Shown piece after piece: positions 1-7,816 of a stretch of DNA of 64,000 nucleotides. The notes below the pieces were generated by a model. That model ran no database searches, was not told where the DNA came from, and saw only the letters and a list, made by a program, of their open reading frames with translations. The number at the start of each line of letters is the position of its first letter. Position 1 is the stretch's first letter. The stretch is from Levilactobacillus spicheri DSM 15429 (GTDB lineage Bacteria; Bacillota; Bacilli; Lactobacillales; Lactobacillaceae): the NCBI RefSeq assembly GCF_001435095.1, contig NZ_AZFC01000012.1, positions 68,839 to 132,838 of the forward strand, in the 5' to 3' direction. Position numbers and translations under genes: made by a program.

Positions 1-590
1 ACCTATCTCTACAGGTTCACCAGGGAGATAAGGTGCTAATCCGGGGACGGTCTGGAATTGGGAAGTCGACTTTAATCCGCCTCCTGCTTCAGGAGGAGAC
101 GCCCACAGCAGGCTGCGCATTGGTCAACGGTCAGGCTTACACGCAGGCCGACGCCGACCAGTGGTTCGGGGTAGTCGGCCAGACACCCGTGGTCTTTCAA
201 GATACCGTTCAACAAAACATCACATTAGGTCAGCCAGCCAGTGTGCAGTCCCTCCAATCCGCACTGGCCATGGCGGGGCTTCCTGAGCTAGCGACCACAG
301 CTTCATTGAACGCTTCGATCAGTGAAGAGGGGACTAACTTCTCAGGGGGGCAACTGAAGCGACTGGAGATTGCCCGTGCCCTATTCTTTAATCGAAAGGT
401 TCTGCTGATCGATGAAGGAACCGCTTCTCTGGATCCGGCGACCGCCCTGGCCATCCACCGCCAAATCCTGGCTAATCCTCAACTAACCGTGATTGAAGTG
501 GATCACCACATTCCGGCCGATATTTTACCCCTTTACACGGCCGTTTATGATCTCCAAGCGGGGCAGCTAACGCCCGCTACTGCTAATTAA
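1..590 (+). CDS. ABC transporter ATP-binding domain, 5' end cut by window
   Basis: C-terminal nucleotide-binding domain of an ABC transporter. The reading frame is already open at base 3, so the gene begins before the window. Visible motifs in order: Walker A GRSGIGKST, Q-loop (VVGQTPVVFQD), signature FSGGQLKRLEIARAL, Walker B VLLIDEGTASLD and the H-loop His in VDHH. The layout, with the ATPase at the C-terminus, fits a half-size exporter of the MsbA/CydCD type with membrane helices upstream, but those are not visible. The FSGGQ variant of LSGGQ is tolerated in the family. Substrate cannot be inferred. A hairpin follows the stop. Confidence 0.88.
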   Translation, partial: LSLQVHQGDKVLIRGRSGIGKSTLIRLLLQEETPTAGCALVNGQAYTQADADQWFGVVGQTPVVFQDTVQQNITLGQPASVQSLQSALAMAGLPELATTASLNASISEEGTNFSGGQLKRLEIARALFFNRKVLLIDEGTASLDPATALAIHRQILANPQLTVIEVDHHIPADILPLYTAVYDLQAGQLTPATAN

Positions 591-617
591 GGTTCCAATC
601 CTGTTATCGCCATAATG

Positions 618-651
618 ACGAGGGATCCGGCCAAATGGTCGGATCCCTCGT
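618..651 (+). terminator. hairpin after ABC gene
   Basis: Twelve-base arms (ACGAGGGATCCG and its complement) around a 10-base loop. There is no immediate T-run, so it is a weak intrinsic terminator or a processing hairpin. Confidence 0.5.
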
Positions 652-670
652 TGACATTAAGGGGCTTTTC

Positions 671-699
671 TTGACGATGCAGAGAATTTATGGTTTAAT
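671..699 (+). promoter_or_regulatory. sigma-A promoter of the DJ-1/PfpI gene
   Basis: TTGACG, a 17-base spacer, then TTTAAT. It ends 38 bases before the ATG at 738. Confidence 0.6.
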
Positions 700-700
700 G

Positions 701-716
701 GTTTAAAATCTTAAAC
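701..716. promoter_or_regulatory. operator-like dyad GTTTAA-AATC-TTAAAC
   Basis: Exact 6-base arms immediately downstream of the -10 element, covering the expected transcription start. This is the usual place for a repressor operator. The regulator is not identifiable. Confidence 0.5.
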
Positions 717-737
717 TAATCAAAGGAAGTCCTTTTC

Positions 738-1427
738 ATGAAAAAAGTACTCGTCGTCCTGACCAACGTGACCCGTTACGCCAACACCAACGATGCGACT
801 GGTTTATGGCTGGGGGAGGCCACCGAGTTCGTTGATGAACTGACCCAAGCCGGCTTGGCCGTGGATTACGTCAGTCCCAAGGGAGGCTTCGTGCCCCTGG
901 ACCCGCGGAGCATGTCCTACACCGACGCCAACAGCCTGGCCATCTATGAGAGCGCGACCTTCCAGCGTAAGGCCCTGACCCAGTCACTGCGGCCGGACCA
1001 GATTGTTCCCACCGACTACCAGGCTATTTACTACACCGGGGGCCACGGGGTCATGTGGGACTTTCCCCATAACCAGGCGCTGCAAGACCTGACGCGGCAG
1101 ATCTACGACCAAGGCGGATTCGTGGCCTCGGTCTGCCACGGCATCGCGGGTCTGCTCAACGTGCGCGACGACCAGGGCAACTACCTGATCGCCGGCAAGA
1201 CCGTTACCGGCTTCACCCAGGCCGAAGAGATCCTCGCCGGTAAACGGCGGGTCGTCCCGTTTTTGAATCAGAAAGTCGCAGAAGCCCACGGGGCCACTTT
1301 CCGGAAGAAGCGGGCCTACAAATCCTTCGCTGTCCGGGACCACCAACTGATCACCGGACAGAATCCCTTCTCGGCCCGTGCTGTGGGGAAGTTGCTGGTT
1401 CAGGGAATCAACGAAAGCGGCCACTAG
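738..1427 (+). CDS. DJ-1/PfpI family protein (Hsp31-like glyoxalase/chaperone)
   Basis: 229 residues, close to the usual size of single-domain Hsp31/DJ-1 proteins. The family's nucleophile-elbow cysteine is at about residue 133 in SVCHGIAG, followed by His134. Glu27 in LGEATEF fits the conserved acidic partner, and the GGHG oxyanion-hole motif is at 101-104. Family members act as cofactor-independent glyoxalases/deglycases or holding chaperones against reactive carbonyl stress; which applies here is not determinable. RBS AAGGAAG lies upstream of the ATG. It is monocistronic with its own promoter and a dyad at the start site, suggesting stress-responsive control. Confidence 0.88.
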   Translation: MKKVLVVLTNVTRYANTNDATGLWLGEATEFVDELTQAGLAVDYVSPKGGFVPLDPRSMSYTDANSLAIYESATFQRKALTQSLRPDQIVPTDYQAIYYTGGHGVMWDFPHNQALQDLTRQIYDQGGFVASVCHGIAGLLNVRDDQGNYLIAGKTVTGFTQAEEILAGKRRVVPFLNQKVAEAHGATFRKKRAYKSFAVRDHQLITGQNPFSARAVGKLLVQGINESGH

Positions 1428-1510
1428 GGTCGGGGGACCCTTAACGAAAATTGGGGCAGCCCGCGGGGGAGCACCAGCCGATCACTCACCCAATATTTGC
1501 CAATTTCCAC

Positions 1511-1557
1511 TTAAAAAGACTCGTCCATGACCTTAATGGTCCGGATGAGTCTTTTTA
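1511..1557. terminator. bidirectional terminator
   Basis: Arms TTAAAAAGACTC and GAGTCTTTTTAA, interrupted by one or two mismatches near the loop. A-tract and T-tract at the two ends let it serve the protease gene on the minus strand and the DJ-1 gene on the plus strand. Confidence 0.75.
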
Positions 1558-1563
1558 AGGTTA

Positions 1564-2229
1564 TTACGCAAACGCCGTGACCAGAATATCCCAGGTCATG
1601 TGCAGGATGATCCCCGGCCACAGGGACTTGCTCTTGGCGTAAAGCCAGCCGAAGAGGGCCCCGAGGACGGCGACCGAGACCAGGTTGCTGATCCAGGCGG
1701 TGGGGCTCATCGCCGGAACGGTGGTCAGGTAGCGGGGAATGTGCATCGCCGCAAAGGCAACCGCCTGGAGCGTATTGGCCCGCGTGAAGGAGACGCGCTT
1801 CAGTAACGCGTTCAGGAAGTACCCGCGGAACATGAATTCCTCGGTCACGCCGACGACAATGAAGTACCGGCCCCAATACTGGGGGACGAAGGTCCGTGAA
1901 AATCTGAGGCCGTGATGACTCAGGTAGAATTGCACCAGCAGGTACAGCACCACGACGAGCCAGATCCAGTACCCCGCCCGAAACGACCAGTTGGGTCGCC
2001 ACTGGTCGGCCGGGGTGATGGCGAGGGACCGGGAGTCGGCCTGGCGAATGAACCACCAGGCACCGCCGCACCAGACCAGTAATTTAACGGCGTCCAGGGT
2101 CAATTCCTGGGGCCACCCGTACAGGTGATGCTCAACGGGAACGTTAATGACGACCTGGACCGCCAACCAGAGACACCAGAAGCAGATAAATTGAAAGATT
2201 AATCGTTTTCGTGAAATCGTGTTTGCCAT
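1564..2229 (-). CDS. CPBP family intramembrane glutamic endopeptidase
   Basis: 221-residue polytopic membrane protein. It carries the three CPBP/Abi (PF02517) motifs: EExxxR as TEEFMFRG, FxxxH as FAAMHIPR, and HxxxD as HMTWD near the C-terminus. The glutamates and histidines form the membrane-embedded active site of Rce1-like proteases. In lactobacilli such proteins are often tied to bacteriocin immunity or prenyl-type processing, but no bacteriocin gene is visible nearby. It is divergent from the TetR gene at 2424, with a long dyad between them that could control both. Confidence 0.88.
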   Translation of the reverse strand: MANTISRKRLIFQFICFWCLWLAVQVVINVPVEHHLYGWPQELTLDAVKLLVWCGGAWWFIRQADSRSLAITPADQWRPNWSFRAGYWIWLVVVLYLLVQFYLSHHGLRFSRTFVPQYWGRYFIVVGVTEEFMFRGYFLNALLKRVSFTRANTLQAVAFAAMHIPRYLTTVPAMSPTAWISNLVSVAVLGALFGWLYAKSKSLWPGIILHMTWDILVTAFA

Positions 2230-2331
2230 GAATCAGTCTCTTTTCTTGTTTAATTTCGACCTAAATTCATTGTAAGCCTTCACCGTTAGTTCGGCTGTAA
2301 AAAAAGTGTAAAGCTCACGGTAAATCAGTTG

Positions 2332-2372
2332 ATGTTATCACTGTTTACATATCATGTATACAGTGATAACAT
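2332..2372. promoter_or_regulatory. exact 13-bp inverted repeat with interleaved second dyad
   Basis: Arms ATGTTATCACTGT (2332-2344) and ACAGTGATAACAT (2360-2372) are exact complements around a 15-base spacer. A second pair, GTTTACAT (2343-2350) and ATGTAAAC (2376-2383), interleaves with it. The location between divergent genes and just ahead of a TetR gene suggests autoregulatory operators. Confidence 0.7.
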
Positions 2373-2423
2373 ATGATGTAAACTCCTGTAACATCAGGAC
2401 TCACCCGAAAGGAGCCAGGACCC

Positions 2424-2981
2424 ATGACCAAACCATATCATCGTGAAAATCTTGCTGCCGCCATTCGGCAACGGGCGCGGCAGGTGCTTGAACAGCAGGG
2501 GGCGGCCGACCTATCACTGCGCCAATTGGCCAAGTTCTTAGACGTCACGCCGGCCGCCATCTACCGTCACTACCCCGACAAGGCCAGCTTACTCGCCACC
2601 TTACGAACGGAGATCTTAGCCGAGGTGACGGCGGCGCTCCACCAGGGGGTCCTGGAGTCTCCCGACGCCCAGGCCATGGTGACCCGGATGGTGACGAACC
2701 TGCTCGCATACGCTCAGGCGCATCCCCAGGCCATCGCGTTCGCCCTGACCGGCGACTGGCCGGTCCCGCAAAGTCTCCAGACGGTTTTGGCCCTGTTGCT
2801 GACGCAGGACCACGCCAACGGCGACCCCCAAGCAGCGGGGCAAGCCGTGTGGACGTTTCTCCTCGGGGTCCTGTGCCGGCCCCAAGCCCAGCTGACGGTC
2901 GATTGGGTGGTCAGCCAGATCAAAAAATTATTAAATTTATCCTCATATAATGGGCAGCATAAAAACCTCAACCTTTTCTAA
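2424..2981 (+). CDS. TetR/AcrR family transcriptional regulator
   Basis: 185 residues. The N-terminal 45 or so form the TetR helix-turn-helix, with the typical signature from LSLRQLAKFLDVTPAAIYRHYPDK. The C-terminal ligand-binding half is family-specific and does not reveal an effector. RBS GAAAGGAG precedes the ATG. The long dyad at 2332-2383 sits just upstream, so autoregulation is likely. Candidate targets are itself, the divergent CPBP protease gene and possibly the nitroreductase gene 108 bases downstream, although the latter has its own promoter and a different dyad. Confidence 0.9.
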   Translation: MTKPYHRENLAAAIRQRARQVLEQQGAADLSLRQLAKFLDVTPAAIYRHYPDKASLLATLRTEILAEVTAALHQGVLESPDAQAMVTRMVTNLLAYAQAHPQAIAFALTGDWPVPQSLQTVLALLLTQDHANGDPQAAGQAVWTFLLGVLCRPQAQLTVDWVVSQIKKLLNLSSYNGQHKNLNLF

Positions 2982-2998
2982 AGTTCCGCACAAAACAC

Positions 2999-3026
2999 TT
3001 TACTTTCAAAAAGTAAGTGATAAACT
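2999..3026 (+). promoter_or_regulatory. nitroreductase promoter with dyad in the spacer
   Basis: TTTACT, 16 bases, TAAACT. The spacer region holds the exact dyad TTACTTT-CAA-AAAGTAA (3000-3016), which overlaps the -35 element. The arrangement resembles HxlR-type operators ahead of redox genes; that assignment is inference. Confidence 0.55.
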
Positions 3027-3089
3027 AAATTCAACGCTTAACCAAGCGAATCACTACCTAGTCAGACTAAAAGAGAGGTTATCTAACTT

Positions 3090-3692
3090 ATGAAAACGCA
3101 ATTAATCGATTTAGCAACCCAACGTCGCAGCATTTACGCCTTAGGCCGGAACGTCAGTGCTTCCCAAGAAGACATCACCCAGCTGATTGAGGACGCCATC
3201 AAGCAGAACCCGACGCCGTTCAACAACCAAACGACCCGCGCCGTGATCTTATTCGGGGCTTCCCACGAAAAGCTCTGGGACATCGTCATCGACCGTTTGA
3301 AGCAGGAGGTGCCCGACGAAGCCGCCTTTGCGAAGACGACCGCCAAGATCAACGCCTTCAAGGCCGCCTTTGGGACGGTGCTTTACTTCACCGAGACTAA
3401 GACTGTGAAGGCGTTCGAGGACAACTTCCCACTCTACGCGGACAACTTCCAAGACTGGTCCGAACAAGCCCAGGGGGGTGCCCAATTCGCCGTATGGACG
3501 GCCTTAGCTGAAAACGGCTTAGGGGCCAACCTGCAACACTACAACCCACTGATCGACGACCAAGTTCGGGCCGCCTTCAACCTACCAGCTAGCTGGAAGC
3601 TGCGGGCGCAGATGGACTTCGGTTCCATCGAATCCCCAGCCGGCGACAAGGACTTCATGGCCGACAGTGACCGTTTCTTAGTCTTTAAGTAA
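3090..3692 (+). CDS. nitroreductase family protein (Frm2/Hbn1-like)
   Basis: 200 residues, the usual length of FMN-dependent fungal-type nitroreductase homologues. Recognisable family features are the N-terminal RRSIYALG basic FMN-binding segment, the NQTTRAVILFG strand, an internal helix around AVWTALAENGLGANLQHYNP, and the C-terminal AQMDFGSIE segment. These enzymes reduce nitro groups or quinones with NAD(P)H and are commonly induced by oxidative or electrophile stress. It is a single-gene unit with a promoter-embedded dyad and a strong terminator. Confidence 0.9.
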   Translation: MKTQLIDLATQRRSIYALGRNVSASQEDITQLIEDAIKQNPTPFNNQTTRAVILFGASHEKLWDIVIDRLKQEVPDEAAFAKTTAKINAFKAAFGTVLYFTETKTVKAFEDNFPLYADNFQDWSEQAQGGAQFAVWTALAENGLGANLQHYNPLIDDQVRAAFNLPASWKLRAQMDFGSIESPAGDKDFMADSDRFLVFK

Positions 3693-3707
3693 TCTTTAGA
3701 CCACGCC

Positions 3708-3751
3708 AAAATCCCCAGGATCGTTACGTCAACGGTCCTGGGGATTTTTTT
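3708..3751 (+). terminator. intrinsic terminator after nitroreductase gene
   Basis: Arms AAAATCCCCAGGA and TCCTGGGGATTTT with a T-run of seven. Confidence 0.9.
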
Positions 3752-3827
3752 GCGCGGTCAATAATGGTCGCCATGTGAGAACTTATGCTAGAATGAAAAC
3801 GAGATCACTTAAGGGGGTCAGAGTCAG

Positions 3828-4955
3828 ATGGAAAAACGCATTGCAATTATTGGCGGCGGCATCGTCGGGGCCACCGCAGCCTATTACCTCAGTACCTTAC
3901 CCGGCAGTCAGAATCTCAAGGTGACCCTGTTCGACGACGGGATCGGTCAGGCCACCGCGGCGGCCGCGGGCATCATCTCACCCTGGTTATCGAAGCGGCG
4001 GAACCAACGCTGGTACCGCTTGGCCAAGGACGGGGCGGACCTGTACCCACAACTGATCCACGATGCCCAGATTGGCACCGACGTTTATCAGCAGACCGGG
4101 ACCATCGTCACCCGTGAGGCCCAGCCCGACTTGGAGATCCTCCACGACCTGGCCGTCGACCGGCAAAAGACCGCGGCGGGGATGGGGCAAATCACGGTCC
4201 TCTCCGCACAGGACGTGCAACGACACGTGCCACTCCTGACGGCGCCGCAACCGGGCATCCTGATCAGTGGCGGGGCCCGCGTCGACGGGGCCGCACTGGT
4301 CCACGCCTTACTGGCCAGTGCGCAGGACAAGAACCTGACGATTCGGCGCGAACGGGTCACGTTGACCGCCGACGAAGCCGTGCACACGTCGCTGGGGGAC
4401 CGGAAGTTCGACCGCATCATCGTGGCCGCCGGTGCCTGGCTCAAGGACCTGTTAGCGCCCCTCGACGTGATCGCTCAGGTACGGCCGCAAAAGGGGCAGC
4501 TGATCGAATTAGCCGTGAAGGATTATCCGCTTCAGGAGAACCTGCCCGTGGTCATGCCCGAGGGCGAACGCGACTTCATCCCGTTTGGCCACGGTAAGCT
4601 GATCGTGGGGGCGACCCACGAGGACGACAAGGGCTTCGACCTGCAAGCCGAGGCGGCCGTGACCGCCGATCTGCTCGCCAGTGCCCAGCGGCTGGTTGCC
4701 GGCGTGACCGCCGACGACATCACCGCCGTGCGGGTGGGCACCCGGGCCTACACGGACGACTTCGCGCCCTTCTTCGGACCGTTGCCGGACCACGAACGCT
4801 TACTGGTCGCCTCCGGGTTAGGGTCTTCCGGCTTGACTACCGGACCTCAGATCGGTCGGTTATTGGCTGGCTCGGCTTTGTACGGGGGCACCCCGGACTG
4901 GAGCGAATACGAGTTACCGTTAAAGACCTACTTGACGTCGGCTTCGCGGGCGTGA
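3828..4955 (+). CDS. FAD-dependent amino acid oxidase/dehydrogenase (DAO family)
   Basis: 375 residues. The N-terminal dinucleotide-binding motif IIGGGIVGATAAYYLS (residues 7-22) and a C-terminal segment ending in VASGLGSSGLTTGPQIGRLLA are typical of the DAO superfamily (glycine oxidase, DadA, MnmC C-domain). The mid-region GAWLKDLLAPL and VRPQKGQLIEL segments also match. The enzyme would oxidise a secondary or D-amino acid with FAD; substrate is not predictable. The 3' end overlaps the convergent RNase H-like gene by 28 bases. Confidence 0.85.
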   Translation: MEKRIAIIGGGIVGATAAYYLSTLPGSQNLKVTLFDDGIGQATAAAAGIISPWLSKRRNQRWYRLAKDGADLYPQLIHDAQIGTDVYQQTGTIVTREAQPDLEILHDLAVDRQKTAAGMGQITVLSAQDVQRHVPLLTAPQPGILISGGARVDGAALVHALLASAQDKNLTIRRERVTLTADEAVHTSLGDRKFDRIIVAAGAWLKDLLAPLDVIAQVRPQKGQLIELAVKDYPLQENLPVVMPEGERDFIPFGHGKLIVGATHEDDKGFDLQAEAAVTADLLASAQRLVAGVTADDITAVRVGTRAYTDDFAPFFGPLPDHERLLVASGLGSSGLTTGPQIGRLLAGSALYGGTPDWSEYELPLKTYLTSASRA

Positions 4956-5338
4956 AGGGCCTGATTCGCCAGGGTGTGGGCCCCCTGATTCTGTTTTTCG
5001 GGGACCCACTCGGTCAGGACCAGCTGGAAGGCGCTTTGTACGCTGAGCAAGCGGTCGACCTCGGCCTGATAGTGTTTCGCGTAGTGCTTGGCGAGACTCT
5101 GACTGACGATTTGACTGTCGGTGTGGAACAGCACGGTCGTTTCACCCGCGGCGGCCCCCAGCTGGTCGCGTAACCGCGTCAACGCGATGGTCGCAATCTC
5201 AAATTCAGCGGTATGATTGTTAGTGGCGGTCAACGCCACTTTTTCTTGAGTTTGTTGATGGTCGTGAATCAACAGGATGCCACCCGCGCTCAGCCCGCTT
5301 TCGGGTTGCGTCGCCGCATCCGTGTATAAAGAGAACAA
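4928..5338 (-). CDS. RNase HI-family (reverse-transcriptase-like) protein
   Basis: About 136 residues from the start chosen here. RNase H fold motifs: first Asp in SLYTDAA, Glu in HTAEFEIATIAL, Asp in FHTDSQIVSQSL, and a C-terminal EWVPEKQNQGAHTLANQAL segment. Standalone family members cleave RNA in RNA-DNA hybrids; activity here is inferred. The start is a TTG with GGAG eight bases upstream, matching the compact family N-terminus. An ATG at 5374 is possible but would overlap the start of the divergent ebsA gene. It converges on the FAD oxidoreductase gene with a 28-base overlap. Confidence 0.8.
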   Translation of the reverse strand: MFSLYTDAATQPESGLSAGGILLIHDHQQTQEKVALTATNNHTAEFEIATIALTRLRDQLGAAAGETTVLFHTDSQIVSQSLAKHYAKHYQAEVDRLLSVQSAFQLVLTEWVPEKQNQGAHTLANQALHAREADVK

Positions 5339-5372
5339 AAAAATCACTCCAATATGTGAGGTGTTGTCACTC

Positions 5373-5783
5373 ATGATAACCCAGGAACGTCGTTTTTTAT
5401 ACCAGCCCAACCCAATTAGCAGCATTATTATCTGGAGTTGGACCCTCATGGTGCTGTTGATGGGGGCCATCTTCTGGCTGGAAGTGACCCACTTTAACTG
5501 GATCACCTTGGCCTTTTTCGGGGCCTTCGCCGTCCTGTGCTGGGTCGAGATTCATTTTCGCAACATCACCATGGCCAACCAGGTCCTGACCGTCAGCACG
5601 GTCCTGAACCACCGGCACCTGGTGATCCCGCTGCACCAAGTCAGCAACGTCAGCCTGGCCCATCACCGGCTGGGCATCGTGGCGCAGGGGAAGATCTACC
5701 AATTTTTACTGCCTAAAAACTCGGCGATTGAACTGGCCAACCTGGTTCAAGCCGCCATTACCGCTAACGAAACGAAGGAGTAA
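5373..5783 (+). CDS. ebsA: EbsA-like family membrane protein
   Basis: 136 residues with two closely spaced N-terminal membrane helices (about residues 18-60) and a small soluble C-terminal domain. This architecture matches the EbsA family of lactobacilli and enterococci, annotated as pore-forming but of poorly known function. RBS GAGGTG sits nine bases before the ATG. The ATG overlaps in reverse with a possible start of the divergent RNase H-like gene, so the two share one control region of a few bases. The fhs gene starts six bases after its stop, suggesting co-transcription. Confidence 0.8.
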   Translation: MITQERRFLYQPNPISSIIIWSWTLMVLLMGAIFWLEVTHFNWITLAFFGAFAVLCWVEIHFRNITMANQVLTVSTVLNHRHLVIPLHQVSNVSLAHHRLGIVAQGKIYQFLLPKNSAIELANLVQAAITANETKE

Positions 5784-5789
5784 TGTGGA

Positions 5790-7448
5790 TTGAGTACAGA
5801 CATCGAGATTTCCCAAGCAACCCCCTTAGAACCCATTGAAAAAATTGCCGCCAAGGTCGGCTTGACCCCCGACCAGATCGAACCTTACGGCCATACCAAG
5901 GCCAAGATTACCTTGCCGCTGAAGCAACACCACCAGCTTGGCAAATTGATTTTAGTCACGTCGATCAACCCCACCCCTGCCGGTGAGGGGAAGTCGACCG
6001 TCCTGATTGGCCTGGGCGACGGTCTGAACCGCTTGGGACACAAGACCGTGCTGGCCTTACGGGAACCCTCCCTGGGACCCGTCATGGGCCTCAAGGGGGG
6101 CGCGACCGGGGGCGGACACGCCCAAGTCGTTCCCATGGAAGACATCAACCTGCACTTCACGGGGGACATGCACGCACTGACCGAGGCCCACGACACCCTG
6201 GCGGCGCTGATCGATAACCACATCCAGCAGGGGAACGCCCTGCACCTTGATCCCCGCCAGATCGTCTGGAAGCGGGTGCTCGACATTAACGACCGGGCCC
6301 TGCGGCAGACGGTCATTGGCCTGGGCGGCCGGACCTCCGGGGTGCCGCGCCAGGACGGTTTCGACATCACCGTTGCCAGCGAACTCATGGCCGTGTTATG
6401 CCTGAGTGAGGACCTGACCGACCTGAAACGCCGGGTCAACCGTATCCTGATCGGGTACAATACCGACAAGCAACCCGTGACCGTGGCCGATTTGAAAGTC
6501 GGCGGGGCAATCACGCTGTTATTAAAGGACGCCATCAAGCCGAACCTGGTCCAAACGCTCGAGCACAACCCCGCTATCATCCACGGGGGCCCGTTCGCCA
6601 ACATCGCCCACGGGTGTAACTCGGTCTTGGCGACCCAGACCGCGCTGCAACTCGGCGATTACGCCGTCACGGAAGCCGGCTTCGGGGCCGACCTGGGCGG
6701 TGAGAAGTTCATGGACATCAAGACGCCGGTCTTGGGGAAGACCCCGGACGCCGTGGTCTTGGTCGCCACGGTTCGCGCGTTGAAGTACAACGGCGGCGTC
6801 AAGCGCGCCGACCTAGAGACCGAGAACCTGGACGCCCTCAAGACCGGGAGCGCCAACCTGGTACGCCACATCCACAGCATGCAGCAGTACGGCGTGCCGG
6901 TGGTCGTAGCCATCAACCGGTTCACCAGTGATACCGACGCCGAGGTGGCCACGTTGACCAAAATCGTGGAAGACCTGGGCGTTGCCGTCGCCACCACGAC
7001 CGAATGGGCCGATGGCGGGGCGGGGGCCGAAGCCTTGGCGGCGAAGGTCGTCACGGCGGCGAACCAGCCCAGCACCTTCCGGCCGTTGGTGCCGGCGGGA
7101 GCCGACATCATGACCCAGATGACCGCAATCACCCAAAAGATTTACGGTGGGGCGCGCGTCGAACTGTCCGGTAAGGCCCAGCGGCAACTCAAGAAGTTTG
7201 CCGAGCGCGGCTGGGACAAGCTTCCCGTCTGCATGGCCAAGACCCAGTATTCCTTGACCGACGACGCCCACCAGTTGGGCGCTCCTAAGGACTTCACGAT
7301 TCACGTACGCGAGTTCTCCCCACGGTTGGGTGCCGGGTTCGTGGTCGCGCTGACCGGCAACGTCTTGACCATGCCGGGTCTGCCGAAGCATCCCGCAGCG
7401 CTCGATATGGATATCGACGAGAACGGCACGATCACGGGCTTGTTCTAA
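5790..7448 (+). CDS. fhs: formate-tetrahydrofolate ligase
   Basis: 552 residues, full length for the family. It ligates formate to tetrahydrofolate with ATP, giving 10-formyl-THF for purine and fMet-tRNA synthesis. The P-loop [10 protein letters not shown] is at residues 61-70, followed by the canonical [20 protein letters not shown] stretch and the HFTGDMHA motif. It begins at TTG with AAGGAG upstream and directly follows ebsA. Folate supply links it functionally to the riboswitch-controlled folT gene at 23.2 kb. Confidence 0.97.
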   Translation: MSTDIEISQATPLEPIEKIAAKVGLTPDQIEPYGHTKAKITLPLKQHHQLGKLILVTSINPTPAGEGKSTVLIGLGDGLNRLGHKTVLALREPSLGPVMGLKGGATGGGHAQVVPMEDINLHFTGDMHALTEAHDTLAALIDNHIQQGNALHLDPRQIVWKRVLDINDRALRQTVIGLGGRTSGVPRQDGFDITVASELMAVLCLSEDLTDLKRRVNRILIGYNTDKQPVTVADLKVGGAITLLLKDAIKPNLVQTLEHNPAIIHGGPFANIAHGCNSVLATQTALQLGDYAVTEAGFGADLGGEKFMDIKTPVLGKTPDAVVLVATVRALKYNGGVKRADLETENLDALKTGSANLVRHIHSMQQYGVPVVVAINRFTSDTDAEVATLTKIVEDLGVAVATTTEWADGGAGAEALAAKVVTAANQPSTFRPLVPAGADIMTQMTAITQKIYGGARVELSGKAQRQLKKFAERGWDKLPVCMAKTQYSLTDDAHQLGAPKDFTIHVREFSPRLGAGFVVALTGNVLTMPGLPKHPAALDMDIDENGTITGLF

Positions 7449-7491
7449 CGTCTGCGTGGGGCCAGGGACCCTTCTAAAATATAAAATGACT

Positions 7492-7536
7492 AAAACCGGC
7501 AGGTAGTTCTCAAATCGAGAATTATCTGCCGGTTTT
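7492..7536. terminator. terminator after fhs
   Basis: Long stem with AAAACCGGCAG and CTGCCGGTTTT outer arms and a small internal mismatch. Confidence 0.85.
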
Positions 7537-7816
7537 GCTACCACCCACGTGGTGATTCGACCTTATTCGCCTTCAGCCATCCCCACAATAAAGAGGAGTC
7601 CGTCACCGAACGATACTGGAGAAAATGGTGAATGGACCGTTTGAATTGGTCACTAAATCCAATCTTAGAGGAGATGTGGAAGCATCGACCATTTTCACTG
7701 ATTTCAACGAGCACGATGCGTCGTTATCTTAATCAAAAGGGACTCGCCAGAAAAATGTCGGCGAGTCCCTTTTGAGATTGTGAAGGTTTAAATGCCGCTA
7801 AACTGGGAACGTTCGG
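7537..7816. other. intergenic region with no recognised gene
   Basis: About 280 bases. The only clear element is a second terminator at its far end. A 36-codon frame beginning at 7625 with GGAG just upstream has no recognisable similarity, and I do not call it. Confidence 0.5.
7734..7774. terminator. terminator of the alcohol dehydrogenase gene
   Basis: Arms AAAAGGGACTCGCC and GGCGAGTCCCTTTT are exact complements around an 11-base loop, symmetrical enough to act on either strand. Confidence 0.85.

Noticed and set aside
5885-6604. 239-codon open frame on the minus strand
   Set aside because: Antisense of fhs, Ser/Arg-rich composition typical of shadows.
7625-7735. 36-codon frame with GGAG upstream
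   Set aside because: RBS spacing is only three bases and no similarity or context supports it.
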